Part shown: positions 22,841-31,262 of the stretch, piece by piece | Numbering within the stretch: the first letter of the stretch is position 1 | Layout of the letters: each line of letters opens with the position of its first letter | Source: an uncultured Lachnospiraceae bacterium | GTDB taxonomy: Bacteria; Bacillota; Clostridia; Lachnospirales; Lachnospiraceae | Length of the DNA: 64,000 nt | NCBI GenBank assembly: GCA_910577675.1 | Contig: CAJTOR010000010.1 | Span: 32,433 to 96,432, forward strand | Direction: 5' to 3' | The notes under the pieces: model-generated | Told to the model about the DNA's origin: nothing | Seen by the model: only the letters and a program-made list of their open reading frames with translations | Database searches by the model: none | Position numbers and translations under genes: made by a program

Positions 22841-25501
22841 ATGGGCGGGTTTTCAAAAAATTTGAAAATCAGGATTGTTATGATTGTCATCGTCGCAATG
22901 TGTGTGATGAATTTCTCACCGATGGCGGCATATGCGTCGGAGGGGGCAGCATTTGAGAAGGCGGTGATGACAATAAACGGGAGGGAGCAGGGAGCAATCC
23001 GCCACCGGGGTGACGAACCGTTTGTTCTTGATTTGCAGTTTGAGGGTTTTACAGGGGAACTTGGCAATATCAACGTGAATGCCTTTTTTGATAAAGAAGG
23101 CTTCGCTTCTATAACAGCAACAGGTGCCGCCGTGGGCAAATATATTAATGCGAATGACAACGGGAATTATTACAAAGCCGACAATCTGAATTCGTGGTAT
23201 GCCGGGACGTATGAGGTAATTCCAAGGCAGGGTGCGTCCGGGATGACGATGGCGTTTGTACCTTCAAATGAGCAGGCGCTAATATCCGTTGACTGGTACG
23301 GCGATGCCGGAGGGAACCTTAATGTCACCCTAAGACCAGGAAGCGCTGCCAGCACGGATTACAGTATACTCCCGGATTTCCTTTATGCGAATGAGCATTC
23401 GGGAATCGGGACGGCGGGAGAGTTTGCAGTTTTTGCAAATTATTTTTTTGCTGCCAATGACTATGAAGGAAATATTGCGGTGCGCCGTGCGGAGCTTTTG
23501 GGCGGCGGGCAGTTTGGCGTGACTTCCTCGTGCAATGAGCGCGGCTATACCGGCAGTTATGTTGGGCAGATGGTAAGGGATGACTGGGGCAGGATTGTAA
23601 AGCAGGTAACCGAAAACCTGGTGCTTGGGACGGATGCCTCGGGAAACCAGATACGGGTGACAAAGGATAATGGAGGGGAGTGGCTGGCATATAGTTTTGG
23701 GATGCAGCCAAGGAAGTTTTCTGCAAGGGATGATCTTGAGTTTGTTTTTCTTTTGGATGAATTGTTGAAAAGCCCGGCTGCGCAGAGTAAGGCGATTGAT
23801 TTTGACAGGGCTTTTGGGGAGCTGGCAAATCTTGCAGGTTCCCTGATGGGAAGAAAGACACTTGGAATAATAAGGCTTGATGATGGCAGTTTTGCAGTTA
23901 GCGGCAGGGAGGAGGAAGCACTTTCGCCGGACAGTGTTTCCGATATCGTGATTGAGGGAAACCAGATTACGGTTATTTGTAAGGAAGGAATCAACAATAT
24001 TGTGGGGATTGCGGCGGATGTGCTTGCGGATGACCGCCAGAATATTCATTTTAAGGGGGAGGATGGAAGTTCTGATTATTCCGTGATCCTCAATATAACC
24101 GGCGCAAAAGGAACAGCGTTAAGTCTTGACAATCCTTTTGTAGATATTGACGGGAGGGTGATCGACCCCGGATATGAAATATATGCGGGGAGGATATTAT
24201 TGAATTTTGGTACATATGGCGGGGAAGTGCGGCTGGCAAAGACACATGCGGGCGCAGTGTTAGCGCCATGTGCTTCTGTGACAGCGGGCAGTACGCATAA
24301 TGGTTCTGTCATAGCGGACAGTGTTTATGTGGACGGGGAGATTCACAAGAACAAATTTCAGTGGTTTGATCCGACCCCAACCCCGATGCCGACTAATACC
24401 CCAACGCCGACATCGACGGTTACGCCGACTCCGACACCTAGCGGAACCCCGACTCCGGGACCGACCCCGTGGACAAGTATTACACCGGAACCGACAAGTG
24501 AAGTAACCCCAACGCCGCCGGAGGAGGTAACCCCGACCCCGCCGGGAGAGGAGACACCAACCCCAACGCCGACGGAGGAAGTAACGCCGACTCCGCCGGG
24601 AGAGGAGACACCAACCCCAACGCCGACGGAGGAGGTAACCCCGACTCCGCCGGAAGAGGAAACACCGACTCCAACGCCGACGGAGGAGGTAACCCCGACT
24701 CCGCCGGAAGAGGAAACACCAACCCCAACGCCGACGGAGGAGGTAACCCCGACTCCGCCGGGAGAGGAAACACCGACCCCAACGCCGACGGAGGAGGTAA
24801 CCCCGACTCCGCCGGGAGAGGAGACACCAACCCCAACGCCGACGGAGGAGGTAACCCCGACCCCGCCGGAAGAGGAAACACCGACCCCAACGCCGACGGA
24901 GGAGGTAACCCCGACTCCGCCGGAAGAGGAAACACCGATCCCAACGCCAACCCCATTTTATAATATTCCGACGGAAAAGCCGACGGAGACACCAACTCCG
25001 ACGCAAACACCGACAAGGGAATTAACCCCAACCCCGTCGCCGACCATTTGGACACCGCGGATTGAGCCGTCACTGACTCCGCTTCCAACGGATTTTGTAA
25101 CCTCAACACCGGGAACAACTTTAACCCAGGAACCGCGACCGACCGATCATTCCGACACTCCGACACCGGACGTGCCAGTGCCAACACCGGAGATGGAGGT
25201 CTTTGAGCTACCGCCGGAGGAAACACCGCTCGGCACGCCGGATCCATCCAAACCGGATGAGGAAATAACGGTGATCGATCCGGAGGATTTGCTGGAAATC
25301 CTTGATGATGTGCCGCTTGGCATACCGGTCGCACAGCCGGAGGATGATCCGGAGGAAATCGAGATTGAAGATGAAACGCCGGAGGGGCTTCCAAAAACAG
25401 GTGTGGCAAGTACCGGGCTGTTTGTTGCCATCGGTATGGCAATGATGTCATTTGGTGCAGCACTTGGACTGGGTGGCAAAAAGAAAAAAGATGGCAAGTA
25501 G
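22841..25501 (+). CDS. LPKTG cell-wall protein with choice-of-anchor A domain and Thr-Pro repeats
   Basis: An 886-residue surface protein. Residues 1-33 form a Sec signal peptide (charged NLKIR start, hydrophobic core, cleavage near AYASEG). Residues ~170-500 match the choice-of-anchor A type domain: a YANEHSGIGTAGEFAVFANY opening, then a long beta-rich stretch ending in APCASVTAGSTHNGSVIAD. Next comes a ~300-residue spacer of Thr, Pro and Glu containing eight exact-length 18-residue repeats. LPKTG at 850-854 is followed by a hydrophobic span and KKKKDGK, the standard sortase signal. It is expected to be covalently fixed to peptidoglycan, with the repeat stalk holding the domain outward. AAAGGGG precedes the ATG. 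Its own promoter and terminator make it a single-gene unit. Confidence 0.92.
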   Translation: MGGFSKNLKIRIVMIVIVAMCVMNFSPMAAYASEGAAFEKAVMTINGREQGAIRHRGDEPFVLDLQFEGFTGELGNINVNAFFDKEGFASITATGAAVGKYINANDNGNYYKADNLNSWYAGTYEVIPRQGASGMTMAFVPSNEQALISVDWYGDAGGNLNVTLRPGSAASTDYSILPDFLYANEHSGIGTAGEFAVFANYFFAANDYEGNIAVRRAELLGGGQFGVTSSCNERGYTGSYVGQMVRDDWGRIVKQVTENLVLGTDASGNQIRVTKDNGGEWLAYSFGMQPRKFSARDDLEFVFLLDELLKSPAAQSKAIDFDRAFGELANLAGSLMGRKTLGIIRLDDGSFAVSGREEEALSPDSVSDIVIEGNQITVICKEGINNIVGIAADVLADDRQNIHFKGEDGSSDYSVILNITGAKGTALSLDNPFVDIDGRVIDPGYEIYAGRILLNFGTYGGEVRLAKTHAGAVLAPCASVTAGSTHNGSVIADSVYVDGEIHKNKFQWFDPTPTPMPTNTPTPTSTVTPTPTPSGTPTPGPTPWTSITPEPTSEVTPTPPEEVTPTPPGEETPTPTPTEEVTPTPPGEETPTPTPTEEVTPTPPEEETPTPTPTEEVTPTPPEEETPTPTPTEEVTPTPPGEETPTPTPTEEVTPTPPGEETPTPTPTEEVTPTPPEEETPTPTPTEEVTPTPPEEETPIPTPTPFYNIPTEKPTETPTPTQTPTRELTPTPSPTIWTPRIEPSLTPLPTDFVTSTPGTTLTQEPRPTDHSDTPTPDVPVPTPEMEVFELPPEETPLGTPDPSKPDEEITVIDPEDLLEILDDVPLGIPVAQPEDDPEEIEIEDETPEGLPKTGVASTGLFVAIGMAMMSFGAALGLGGKKKKDGK
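24521..24952 (+). repeat. Eight in-frame 54-bp repeats coding a Thr-Pro-Glu stalk
   Basis: Eight 54-base units encode EEVTPTPP(G/E)EETPTPTPT. The final unit has Ile in place of one Thr, and units 1, 2, 5 and 6 carry Gly while 3, 4, 7 and 8 carry Glu. The length is exactly 8 x 54 = 432 bases, so copy number can change without a frameshift. Synonymous codons for Thr and Pro vary little, which suggests recent amplification. Confidence 0.95.
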
Positions 25502-25514
25502 AATATAAAAGTAT

Positions 25515-25555
25515 AATATCTGCCGCGCAGCTTGTCTGTGTGGCAGATATTTTGT
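25515..25555 (+). terminator. Terminator after the LPKTG repeat protein
   Basis: AATATCTGCC (25515-25524) pairs with GGCAGATATT (25542-25551), followed by a short T run. Confidence 0.8.
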
Positions 25556-25624
25556 TATATATTTGGTTCGGATAACTTATGCTGTCAAAATATCATGACA
25601 ATATCAAAAAAATGGAAGTATTGC

Positions 25625-25653
25625 TTGACTTTCGCAGTCGAAATATATATAAT
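25625..25653 (+). promoter_or_regulatory. Sigma-A promoter for the zinc-ribbon membrane protein
   Basis: TTGACT at 25625-25630 and perfect TATAAT at 25648-25653 with a 17-base spacer. The leader to the ATG is about 80 bases. Confidence 0.75.
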
Positions 25654-25741
25654 ATTTCTATATGTGTCATATAAGGGTTTTTGGGCGCGCTAAAATGGGT
25701 TTTTTTGTAAATGATAAACAATATTTGGAAATGAGGTTTCG

Positions 25742-26071
25742 ATGAACAAATATCAGTTAATGTTTCCGGCTTCGCTCATTTTGATGGCGACGGGTTTTTT
25801 CCTTGGGATCTATGGTTTTCTGGCAGAAAACTGGTTTTTCTGTGTTGGAGTAGGTCTGTTGATTTCTGGGTTATTGCTGCTTGGGTCTTGGATTACGAAA
25901 GCGCATACTTATATTTGTAAAGATTGTTATATGAGGATTGATGTCGGAGTGGCGGAAGCCCTGCTCGCAAAACCGGCGGGAAGCGGTTGCCGGCGTATTT
26001 ACTGCCCGAAATGCCATCATAAGACTGTGTGCAAATCAAGAAGAATCTCCCTTAGGCGCTATGTATTTTGA
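25742..26071 (+). CDS. Small two-span membrane protein with zinc ribbon
   Basis: A 109-residue protein with two hydrophobic segments near the N terminus (residues ~9-28 and ~31-52), then a cytoplasmic tail with CKDC and CPKC pairs about 33 residues apart, the pattern of a four-cysteine zinc ribbon, and a basic C terminus. I do not recognise a named family. GAGG precedes the ATG. The terminator stem begins inside the last codons. It has its own promoter and is probably monocistronic. Confidence 0.75.
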   Translation: MNKYQLMFPASLILMATGFFLGIYGFLAENWFFCVGVGLLISGLLLLGSWITKAHTYICKDCYMRIDVGVAEALLAKPAGSGCRRIYCPKCHHKTVCKSRRISLRRYVF

Positions 26072-26096
26072 TTATGTCGGGGAGGTTTTTCTTTTC
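26044..26096 (+). terminator. Terminator overlapping the end of the zinc-ribbon gene
   Basis: AATCTCCC (26044-26051, inside the coding sequence) pairs with GGGGAGGTT (26079-26087) and is followed by a T-rich run. Confidence 0.65.
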
Positions 26097-26143
26097 TATA
26101 TCTGTTTTCCCTAAAATACTATTGTGGCATTTTTAAAAACTTA

Positions 26144-26172
26144 TTGACAAAATCAGAAAAACAAGTTATGGT
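26144..26172 (+). promoter_or_regulatory. Promoter for the MATE transporter
   Basis: Consensus TTGACA at 26144-26149 and TATGGT at 26167-26172, 17-base spacer. The open frame upstream of the true start begins on this -35 box. Confidence 0.65.
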
Positions 26173-26260
26173 AATAGGACACGGTCGGGGAGGGAACCAC
26201 GCACGGTGTTATTTTTTGATGCAAAAATGGAGTGGGGAAGGATGGAAGGGAGAAAATATA

Positions 26261-27655
26261 ATGCACGCGGAAAGCAGATTGAAGAAATATTTTGGGGACA
26301 AAGCATTCTACAAGATGGTGTTGGCAATTTCGCTGCCCATGATTATCCAGAATGGATTTACAAATTTTGTAAGTTTGCTTGACAATATTATGGTGGGTCG
26401 CATCGGTACAGAACAGATGTCGGGTGTGGCAATTGCCAACCAGCTTTTTATGGTTTTTAATATTACGATTTTTGGCGGGGTTTCAGGCGCGTCCATCTTT
26501 GGGGCGCAGTATCATGGGCTTGGCGATAAGGAGGGGGTGCGCAACACTTTCCGGTTTAAACTTATTCTCAGTTTAGCGTTGACTGCGGTTGCCACGCTGC
26601 TCTTTTGTATGCGGGGGGAAATGCTTATTTCCCTGTATTTAAATGAGGATGGTTCGGGCGGTGATCTTACGCGGACTCTTTCATATGGAAAAAGCTATCT
26701 GTATATTATGCTTATCGGGCTGGTGCCGTATGCCATTGCCCAGAGCTATGCGAGCACACTGCGCGATACGGGGGAAACAAAGCTGCCGATGAAAGCGGGG
26801 ATCGCAGCGGTTCTCGTCAACCTTGTTTTTAATTACATACTGATTTTCGGGAAGTTTGGGGCACCGAGCCTTGGCGCGGCGGGGGCGGCGATTGCAACTG
26901 TGATCTCGCGCTTTGTGGAGGTTGGTATTATTCTGGTCGCAGTGCACGGGAAAAAGCGTTTTGGCGATATTTTTGCCGGGATTTACAGTTCCATAAAAGT
27001 GCCTGCGGCGCTGGTTCGAAAAATAGCGGTTACGGGCACGCCTCTGCTTGCAAATGAAGCGCTCTGGTCGTTCGGTATGGCGACCATGAACCAGTGCTAT
27101 TCCGTGCGGGGGCTTTCCGTCGTGGCAGCGGTCAACATTTTTTCTACGGCATCCAATTTGTTTAATGTGGTCTTTCTTTCCTTGGGGAGCGCCATCGCGA
27201 TTATTGTCGGGCAGCAGCTAGGAGCCGGGGAGGCAGAAAAAGCAGTGGATACCGACCGGAAGATGATTGTTTTCTCCGTGATGAGCTGTCTTTTCCTCGG
27301 CGGGCTTTTAGCCCTTGCCGCACCGCTTATCCCGCATATCTATAATACGGAGGCTGAAGTCCGGCGCATTGCAACGGGGTTACTTTGGATTTCCGCCAGT
27401 GTTATGCCGCTTAATGCATTTAACCATGCCTCATATTTTACGATGCGCTCCGGTGGGAAAACATTTATAACTTTCCTGTTTGACAGTGTTTTCGTGTGGG
27501 TGGTAAGTATCCCGATAGCATATTCGCTGGCGCATTTTACATCCATGCCGATCCTGCCCATGTATGCATGTTGTGTTTCGGCGGATTTTGTTAAAGCCAT
27601 CATAGGTTTTATATTGCTGAAACGCAGGACATGGGTTAAAAATATTGTGGGGTAA
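26261..27655 (+). CDS. MATE-family multidrug/sodium antiporter
   Basis: A 464-residue inner-membrane exporter driven by a sodium or proton gradient. About 12 hydrophobic helices form two six-helix bundles; the first opens with ISLPMIIQNGFTNFVSLLDN and MVGRIGTEQMSGVAIANQ, typical of the NorM/DinF-like MATE fold. The start at 26261 follows AAGGGAGA; the longer open frame overlaps the promoter. The substrate is not predictable. It is monocistronic and convergent with the citrate synthase gene, with which it shares a bidirectional terminator. Confidence 0.92.
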   Translation: MHAESRLKKYFGDKAFYKMVLAISLPMIIQNGFTNFVSLLDNIMVGRIGTEQMSGVAIANQLFMVFNITIFGGVSGASIFGAQYHGLGDKEGVRNTFRFKLILSLALTAVATLLFCMRGEMLISLYLNEDGSGGDLTRTLSYGKSYLYIMLIGLVPYAIAQSYASTLRDTGETKLPMKAGIAAVLVNLVFNYILIFGKFGAPSLGAAGAAIATVISRFVEVGIILVAVHGKKRFGDIFAGIYSSIKVPAALVRKIAVTGTPLLANEALWSFGMATMNQCYSVRGLSVVAAVNIFSTASNLFNVVFLSLGSAIAIIVGQQLGAGEAEKAVDTDRKMIVFSVMSCLFLGGLLALAAPLIPHIYNTEAEVRRIATGLLWISASVMPLNAFNHASYFTMRSGGKTFITFLFDSVFVWVVSIPIAYSLAHFTSMPILPMYACCVSADFVKAIIGFILLKRRTWVKNIVG

Positions 27656-27667
27656 AACTCTAAAATA

Positions 27668-27705
27668 GGGGCTGTTGAATTGTCGTATTCAACAGCCCCC
27701 ATTTT
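27668..27705. terminator. Bidirectional terminator between MATE and citrate synthase genes
   Basis: GGGGCTGTTGAAT (27668-27680) pairs perfectly with ATTCAACAGCCCC (27687-27699). A T-rich tail follows on the plus strand and a TATTTTA tail on the minus strand. Confidence 0.9.
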
Positions 27706-27710
27706 GATTG

Positions 27711-29081
27711 TCAATTTTTTGGACGTTTGTCCATCGGCACATAAGGTCTGCGCTCGTGTACGTTGACATATGCCGGGCGGATAATCTTTTCTGCGGATAC
27801 AATCTCCTCCAGACGGTGCGCGCTCCAGCCGACAATACGCGCAACTGCAAACATCGGGGTGTAAAGCTCCACCGGGAGCCCCAACATATGGTAGACAAAC
27901 CCGCTGTAAAAATCGACGTTGGTATTAACGCCCTTGTACATCTTGCGCTGCCCGGCAATCAGTTCCGGCGCGAGGCGCTCAACAGTCTGGTACAGTCCGA
28001 ATTCCTCGTCTTTGCCCTTCGCGTGCGCGAGTTCCGCAACGAATTTCTTGAAAACTTCGGCGCGCGGGTCGGAGATGGAATAAACGGCATGGCCGATTCC
28101 GTAGATCAGACCGGTATTGTCAAATTTTTCCTTATTTAAGATGCCGCGGAGGTAATCGGCGATCTGTCCTTCGTTACTCCAGTCCGTCACCTCTTTTTTC
28201 ATGTCCTCAAACATCTGCATAACTTTGATGTTCGCCCCACCGTGCCTAGGTCCTTTTAGGGAGCCGAGTGCCGCTGCCATAACGGAGTAGGTATCGGTGC
28301 CGGAAGAGGTTACGACGCGCGTTGTAAAGGAAGAGTTATTGCCGCCGCCGTGCTCCATATGCAGGATCAGTGCGAGGTCGAGCACTTTTGCCTCCACTTT
28401 GCTGTAAGACTGGTCTGGGCGGAGCATTGTCAAAATATTCTCCGCGGTTGAAAGTTCAGGTTTTGGCGGGTGGATAAAAAGGGAATTGCCGACACTGTGA
28501 CTGTAAGCATTGTAGCTGTAGACGGCAAGCATTGGAAACTGGCTGATCAGATTCAGGCACTGGCGCATCACATTCTGGAATGAGATATCTTCCGCGGCAT
28601 CGTCGTAGGAGTAGAGGGTCAAGATGCTTTTGGAAAGGGAGATCATCAGGTTTTCCGCGGGAGCTTTCATAATAACATCCCTAAAGAAATTCTGTGGGAG
28701 CTGTCTGCGCTCACCGAGTTCTTCAAAAAATTCTGCCAGATCCTGTTTGTCCGGCAGTTCTCCGAAAAGCAGGAGATAGGCAACCTCCTCAAAGCCGAAG
28801 CGGTCCTCATCAAGGAATCCCCTGGTAAGTTCCTTCACATTGTAGCCGCGGTAATACAGCTCGCCCGGACAAGGTATCTCCTGCCCGTCCACCTTTCTTT
28901 TTGCGTACACTTCGGAAATATTGGTCAGACCCGCCAGCACGCCCTTGCCGTTTAAATCACGCAGTCCGCGCTTGACATCGTAGCTTATGTAGAGATCCGG
29001 CTCGATTTTGTCCCTCTCCATACAGATGCGGGAGAGCTTGTTAATTTGCGGGGTAATTTCAAAAATAATGTTTTCTACCAT
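27711..29081 (-). CDS. gltA: Citrate synthase
   Basis: A 456-residue enzyme that condenses oxaloacetate and acetyl-CoA, the entry to the (often incomplete) TCA branch and glutamate synthesis in anaerobes. The catalytic histidine regions are LILHMEHGGGNNSSF and LKGPRHGGANIKVM, and an IYGIGHAVY segment carries another conserved His. The C terminus VELYTPMFAVARIVGWSAHR with the binding Arg is intact. The start at 29081 (MVENIIFE) follows AGGAGG; the frame upstream is leader sequence. The gene is alone on this strand. Its leader contains a terminator-like hairpin directly before the ribosome site (see 29111-29156), so transcription attenuation is plausible. Confidence 0.95.
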   Translation of the reverse strand: MVENIIFEITPQINKLSRICMERDKIEPDLYISYDVKRGLRDLNGKGVLAGLTNISEVYAKRKVDGQEIPCPGELYYRGYNVKELTRGFLDEDRFGFEEVAYLLLFGELPDKQDLAEFFEELGERRQLPQNFFRDVIMKAPAENLMISLSKSILTLYSYDDAAEDISFQNVMRQCLNLISQFPMLAVYSYNAYSHSVGNSLFIHPPKPELSTAENILTMLRPDQSYSKVEAKVLDLALILHMEHGGGNNSSFTTRVVTSSGTDTYSVMAAALGSLKGPRHGGANIKVMQMFEDMKKEVTDWSNEGQIADYLRGILNKEKFDNTGLIYGIGHAVYSISDPRAEVFKKFVAELAHAKGKDEEFGLYQTVERLAPELIAGQRKMYKGVNTNVDFYSGFVYHMLGLPVELYTPMFAVARIVGWSAHRLEEIVSAEKIIRPAYVNVHERRPYVPMDKRPKN

Positions 29082-29110
29082 GGGCAGATACCTCCTGTTT
29101 TGGTTTAGAA

Positions 29111-29156
29111 TAAAAAAGCACTGCATAGCCAAGACGATAGAGGCCCATGCAATGCT
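29111..29156 (-). promoter_or_regulatory. Attenuator-like terminator in the citrate synthase leader
   Basis: On the minus strand AGCATTGCATGG pairs with CTATGCAGTGCT (12 base pairs with two G-T) around a 16-base loop, followed immediately by a T6 run, then the ribosome site and ATG within 35 bases. It starts about 14 bases after the predicted transcription start. A terminator inside a leader rather than after a gene implies conditional read-through. The signal is unknown. Confidence 0.65.
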
Positions 29157-29176
29157 CCGGCACATATTGTATATTT

Positions 29177-29206
29177 ATCATACTAAAAAAGTGGGAGTGG
29201 TGTCAA
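29177..29206 (-). promoter_or_regulatory. Promoter for citrate synthase
   Basis: Minus-strand TTGACA (29201-29206) and TATGAT (29177-29182) with an 18-base spacer, giving a leader of about 90 bases. Confidence 0.7.
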
Positions 29207-29334
29207 GGAAAATATGATTTCTTTCGGAAATTTATTTTTTTTTAATAACCACAATGGGTTTAGAAGATCTATACAAATATAAGCTTCCCAAAGAAAATAT
29301 TAGTGCAAAATATATTGAATATAAAGAATCTATA

Positions 29335-29363
29335 TTGCAATTTTTCGTAAATTTTGGTAAAAT
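29335..29363 (+). promoter_or_regulatory. Putative promoter upstream of the chemoreceptor
   Basis: TTGCAA at 29335-29340 and TAAAAT at 29358-29363 with a 17-base spacer. The implied leader is ~240 bases and includes a GAGAACG/CGTTCTC inverted pair (about 29511 and 29588). The surrounding 29207-29609 stretch holds no convincing gene; it is AT-rich to 29460 and more GC-balanced after. Confidence 0.5.
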
Positions 29364-29609
29364 AAGTCAAAGAAGAGAGGTGGTTAGAGTAAATTTAAAC
29401 AAAAACGCATTTTATACAAACAATATTAAAACCCGGAAACAAATGGTAGAAGGGAGATAATGTGAAATATAATGCGGATGCACTTATTTTTCACATGGCT
29501 ATTTGTGCAGAGAACGTCGCAGATAAGCCCTGCTCCGACAAGAGAAACGGCATTCGCAGCTTTCTTTTGCAGTTCCTCGAATGTAAACGTTCTCGGAATG
29601 GAGGATTTT

Positions 29610-31072
29610 ATGAGTCTGGAAATTTTAAAAGGGGAAGAAAAGCGGATGAATTTAATTATGTTTATTTTTTTGTCCGTTATTCCGATTGTGGCATTTCTAT
29701 ATGTTCTGCTTTTTAATGGTGGTTCGGCGCGCGACAGTATTGTGCTGTTGATTACACTGTGTGGTATTTTGATTAGGGTATTGGAGAGGGGGCTTGGAAA
29801 ATACGCAAAATACTTATACATATCTGCATTGCCTGTGATTGGGGCAATTGTGATAGTGGTAGGTACGCCCGCCTGTTTCGGCGCGATGGTGGAGGCGTAC
29901 TTCCTTATTTTGTTCCTTGCGGTGCCGTACTATGACCTGTCCGTGATTAAAGTGTGTGCGGCAGCCACCGTACTGCCGAACGTGATTGCAATGATTATGT
30001 TTAAAGAAGCGTATCTGGCAATGTATACTATTTCTATCTGGATTTTTGTGTGGATGGTATATGTTCTTGCGCTTCTTGTATCGGTTATGATTGTGATAAG
30101 GGCGCGCTCCCTGTTTATGGATGTGGAATCAAAGGAGCGTGAGGCGGAAAGGATGCTCGAAAATATTCGGGGGGCTTTTGAGGGGATTGAACAGTCATCA
30201 GGAAATATTTACCAGTCCCTCCATGGCTTTGAGGCGGGGACTGCGCAGATTGCCGCGTCCACGGAGGAGATCTCAAACAGTGCGGATGCCCAGATTAAGC
30301 GGGTGGAGGGGAGTATTGATATTTTAATAACCTGAATGTTATGATTGTGAATTCCGAGGAGCGCGTGGAAGATACAGTGGATAGCATGAGAAAGTTAAAG
30401 GGGAAGAATGAGGAGGGGATTCAGGCTATTACCGGTCTTTCCAACAAATTCCTCGAGAATATTGAATCGACCAAAAAAGCGTCACGGGAGATAGCGCTGT
30501 TAGCAGAGAAGTCCGGTTCCATCGGTGAGATAATCGAGAGCATCGGGCAGATTGCAAAACAGACGAACCTCCTTGCCCTGAACGCCGCCATCGAGGCAGC
30601 CAGGGCGGGGGATGCGGGCAGGGGATTTGCCGTGGTTGCAGAGGAAATCAATTCCCTGTCCAATGAGTCTTCCATGGCAACAAAGAAAATCGATACGATT
30701 TTGAAAGACATTCTTGCAACGGTGACAGGAATCACAGGTATGATGGATTCAAACCGTGTAATTGTGGAGGAATCAAACAGTAAACTTGAGGATACCGTGC
30801 AGATTTTTAATGCCATCTTTCAGTCGTCGGAGGATGTTATCGGAACCATCCGACTGTTAAAGGAGGAGCTTTCCAATATTGTAAGTATCAAGGAAGAACT
30901 GCTTTTTGCGATCAATGAGGTGGAGGGAATTTCGAGGACTTCAGTGGAAAATACGGCGCAGATCAGCACATCAACGCAGGATCAGGTATCCGGGGTGCAG
31001 GCGATTTTAGAGTCGATGGAAAAGATGCAAAAGGGGATAAAACAGCTTTCTGAAATAGTAAATGCAGCCTGA
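29610..31072 (+). pseudogene. Methyl-accepting chemotaxis protein, split by a frameshift
   Basis: Two overlapping reading frames make one chemoreceptor. The first (29610-30335) starts after GGAGG and codes six hydrophobic helices (residues ~15-165) and the start of the signalling coiled coil. It ends with SIDILIT-stop. The second (open from about 30320 in the other frame; ATG 30341) continues as NNLNVMIVNSEERVEDT and carries the receptor hairpin tip IGQIAKQTNLLALNAAIEAA plus GRGFAVVAEEI. Adding one A near 30326 (TTTAATA to TTTAAATA) restores a single frame, so a one-base deletion, or a sequencing error, is likely. There is no HAMP domain and no extracellular sensor, so the membrane domain itself would sense. 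No clean slippery heptamer exists for programmed shifting. Confidence 0.8.
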
Positions 31073-31262
31073 TATGCGGGAGCAGTATGGGGATATGAGG
31101 AAGTAGGAGAGGATTCCAAAAATTCTTTGACCATAATTGCAATTGCGAAAAACTACATGAATAGTGAGGATAATTCCATTTACATGATGGGGGTCATCCA
31201 TTATAATGAAACCGGAATCTGGTTTCGGAATGATTTTTACCTTAAAAAAGGGGGAAATTGCG

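Noticed and set aside
24260..25463. Long minus-strand open frames with Arg/Trp/Leu or Pro/Ser-rich repeats
   Set aside because: They are mirror frames of the 54-bp repeats in the LPKTG gene, without ribosome sites or family resemblance.
26144..26260. N-terminal extension of the MATE transporter
   Set aside because: It would start on the -35 TTGACA of the promoter; the ATG at 26261 has the ribosome site.
29254..29460. 68-codon frame upstream of the chemoreceptor
   Set aside because: AT-rich sequence, no ribosome site, overlaps a likely promoter, no protein-like pattern.
29470..29609. Cyclic di-GMP riboswitch upstream of the chemoreceptor
   Set aside because: The conserved GEMM core bases are absent.
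30300..30345. Programmed -1 frameshift in the chemoreceptor
   Set aside because: The zero-frame heptamer does not fit X XXY YYZ and no downstream stimulator was seen; a simple base loss explains it better.
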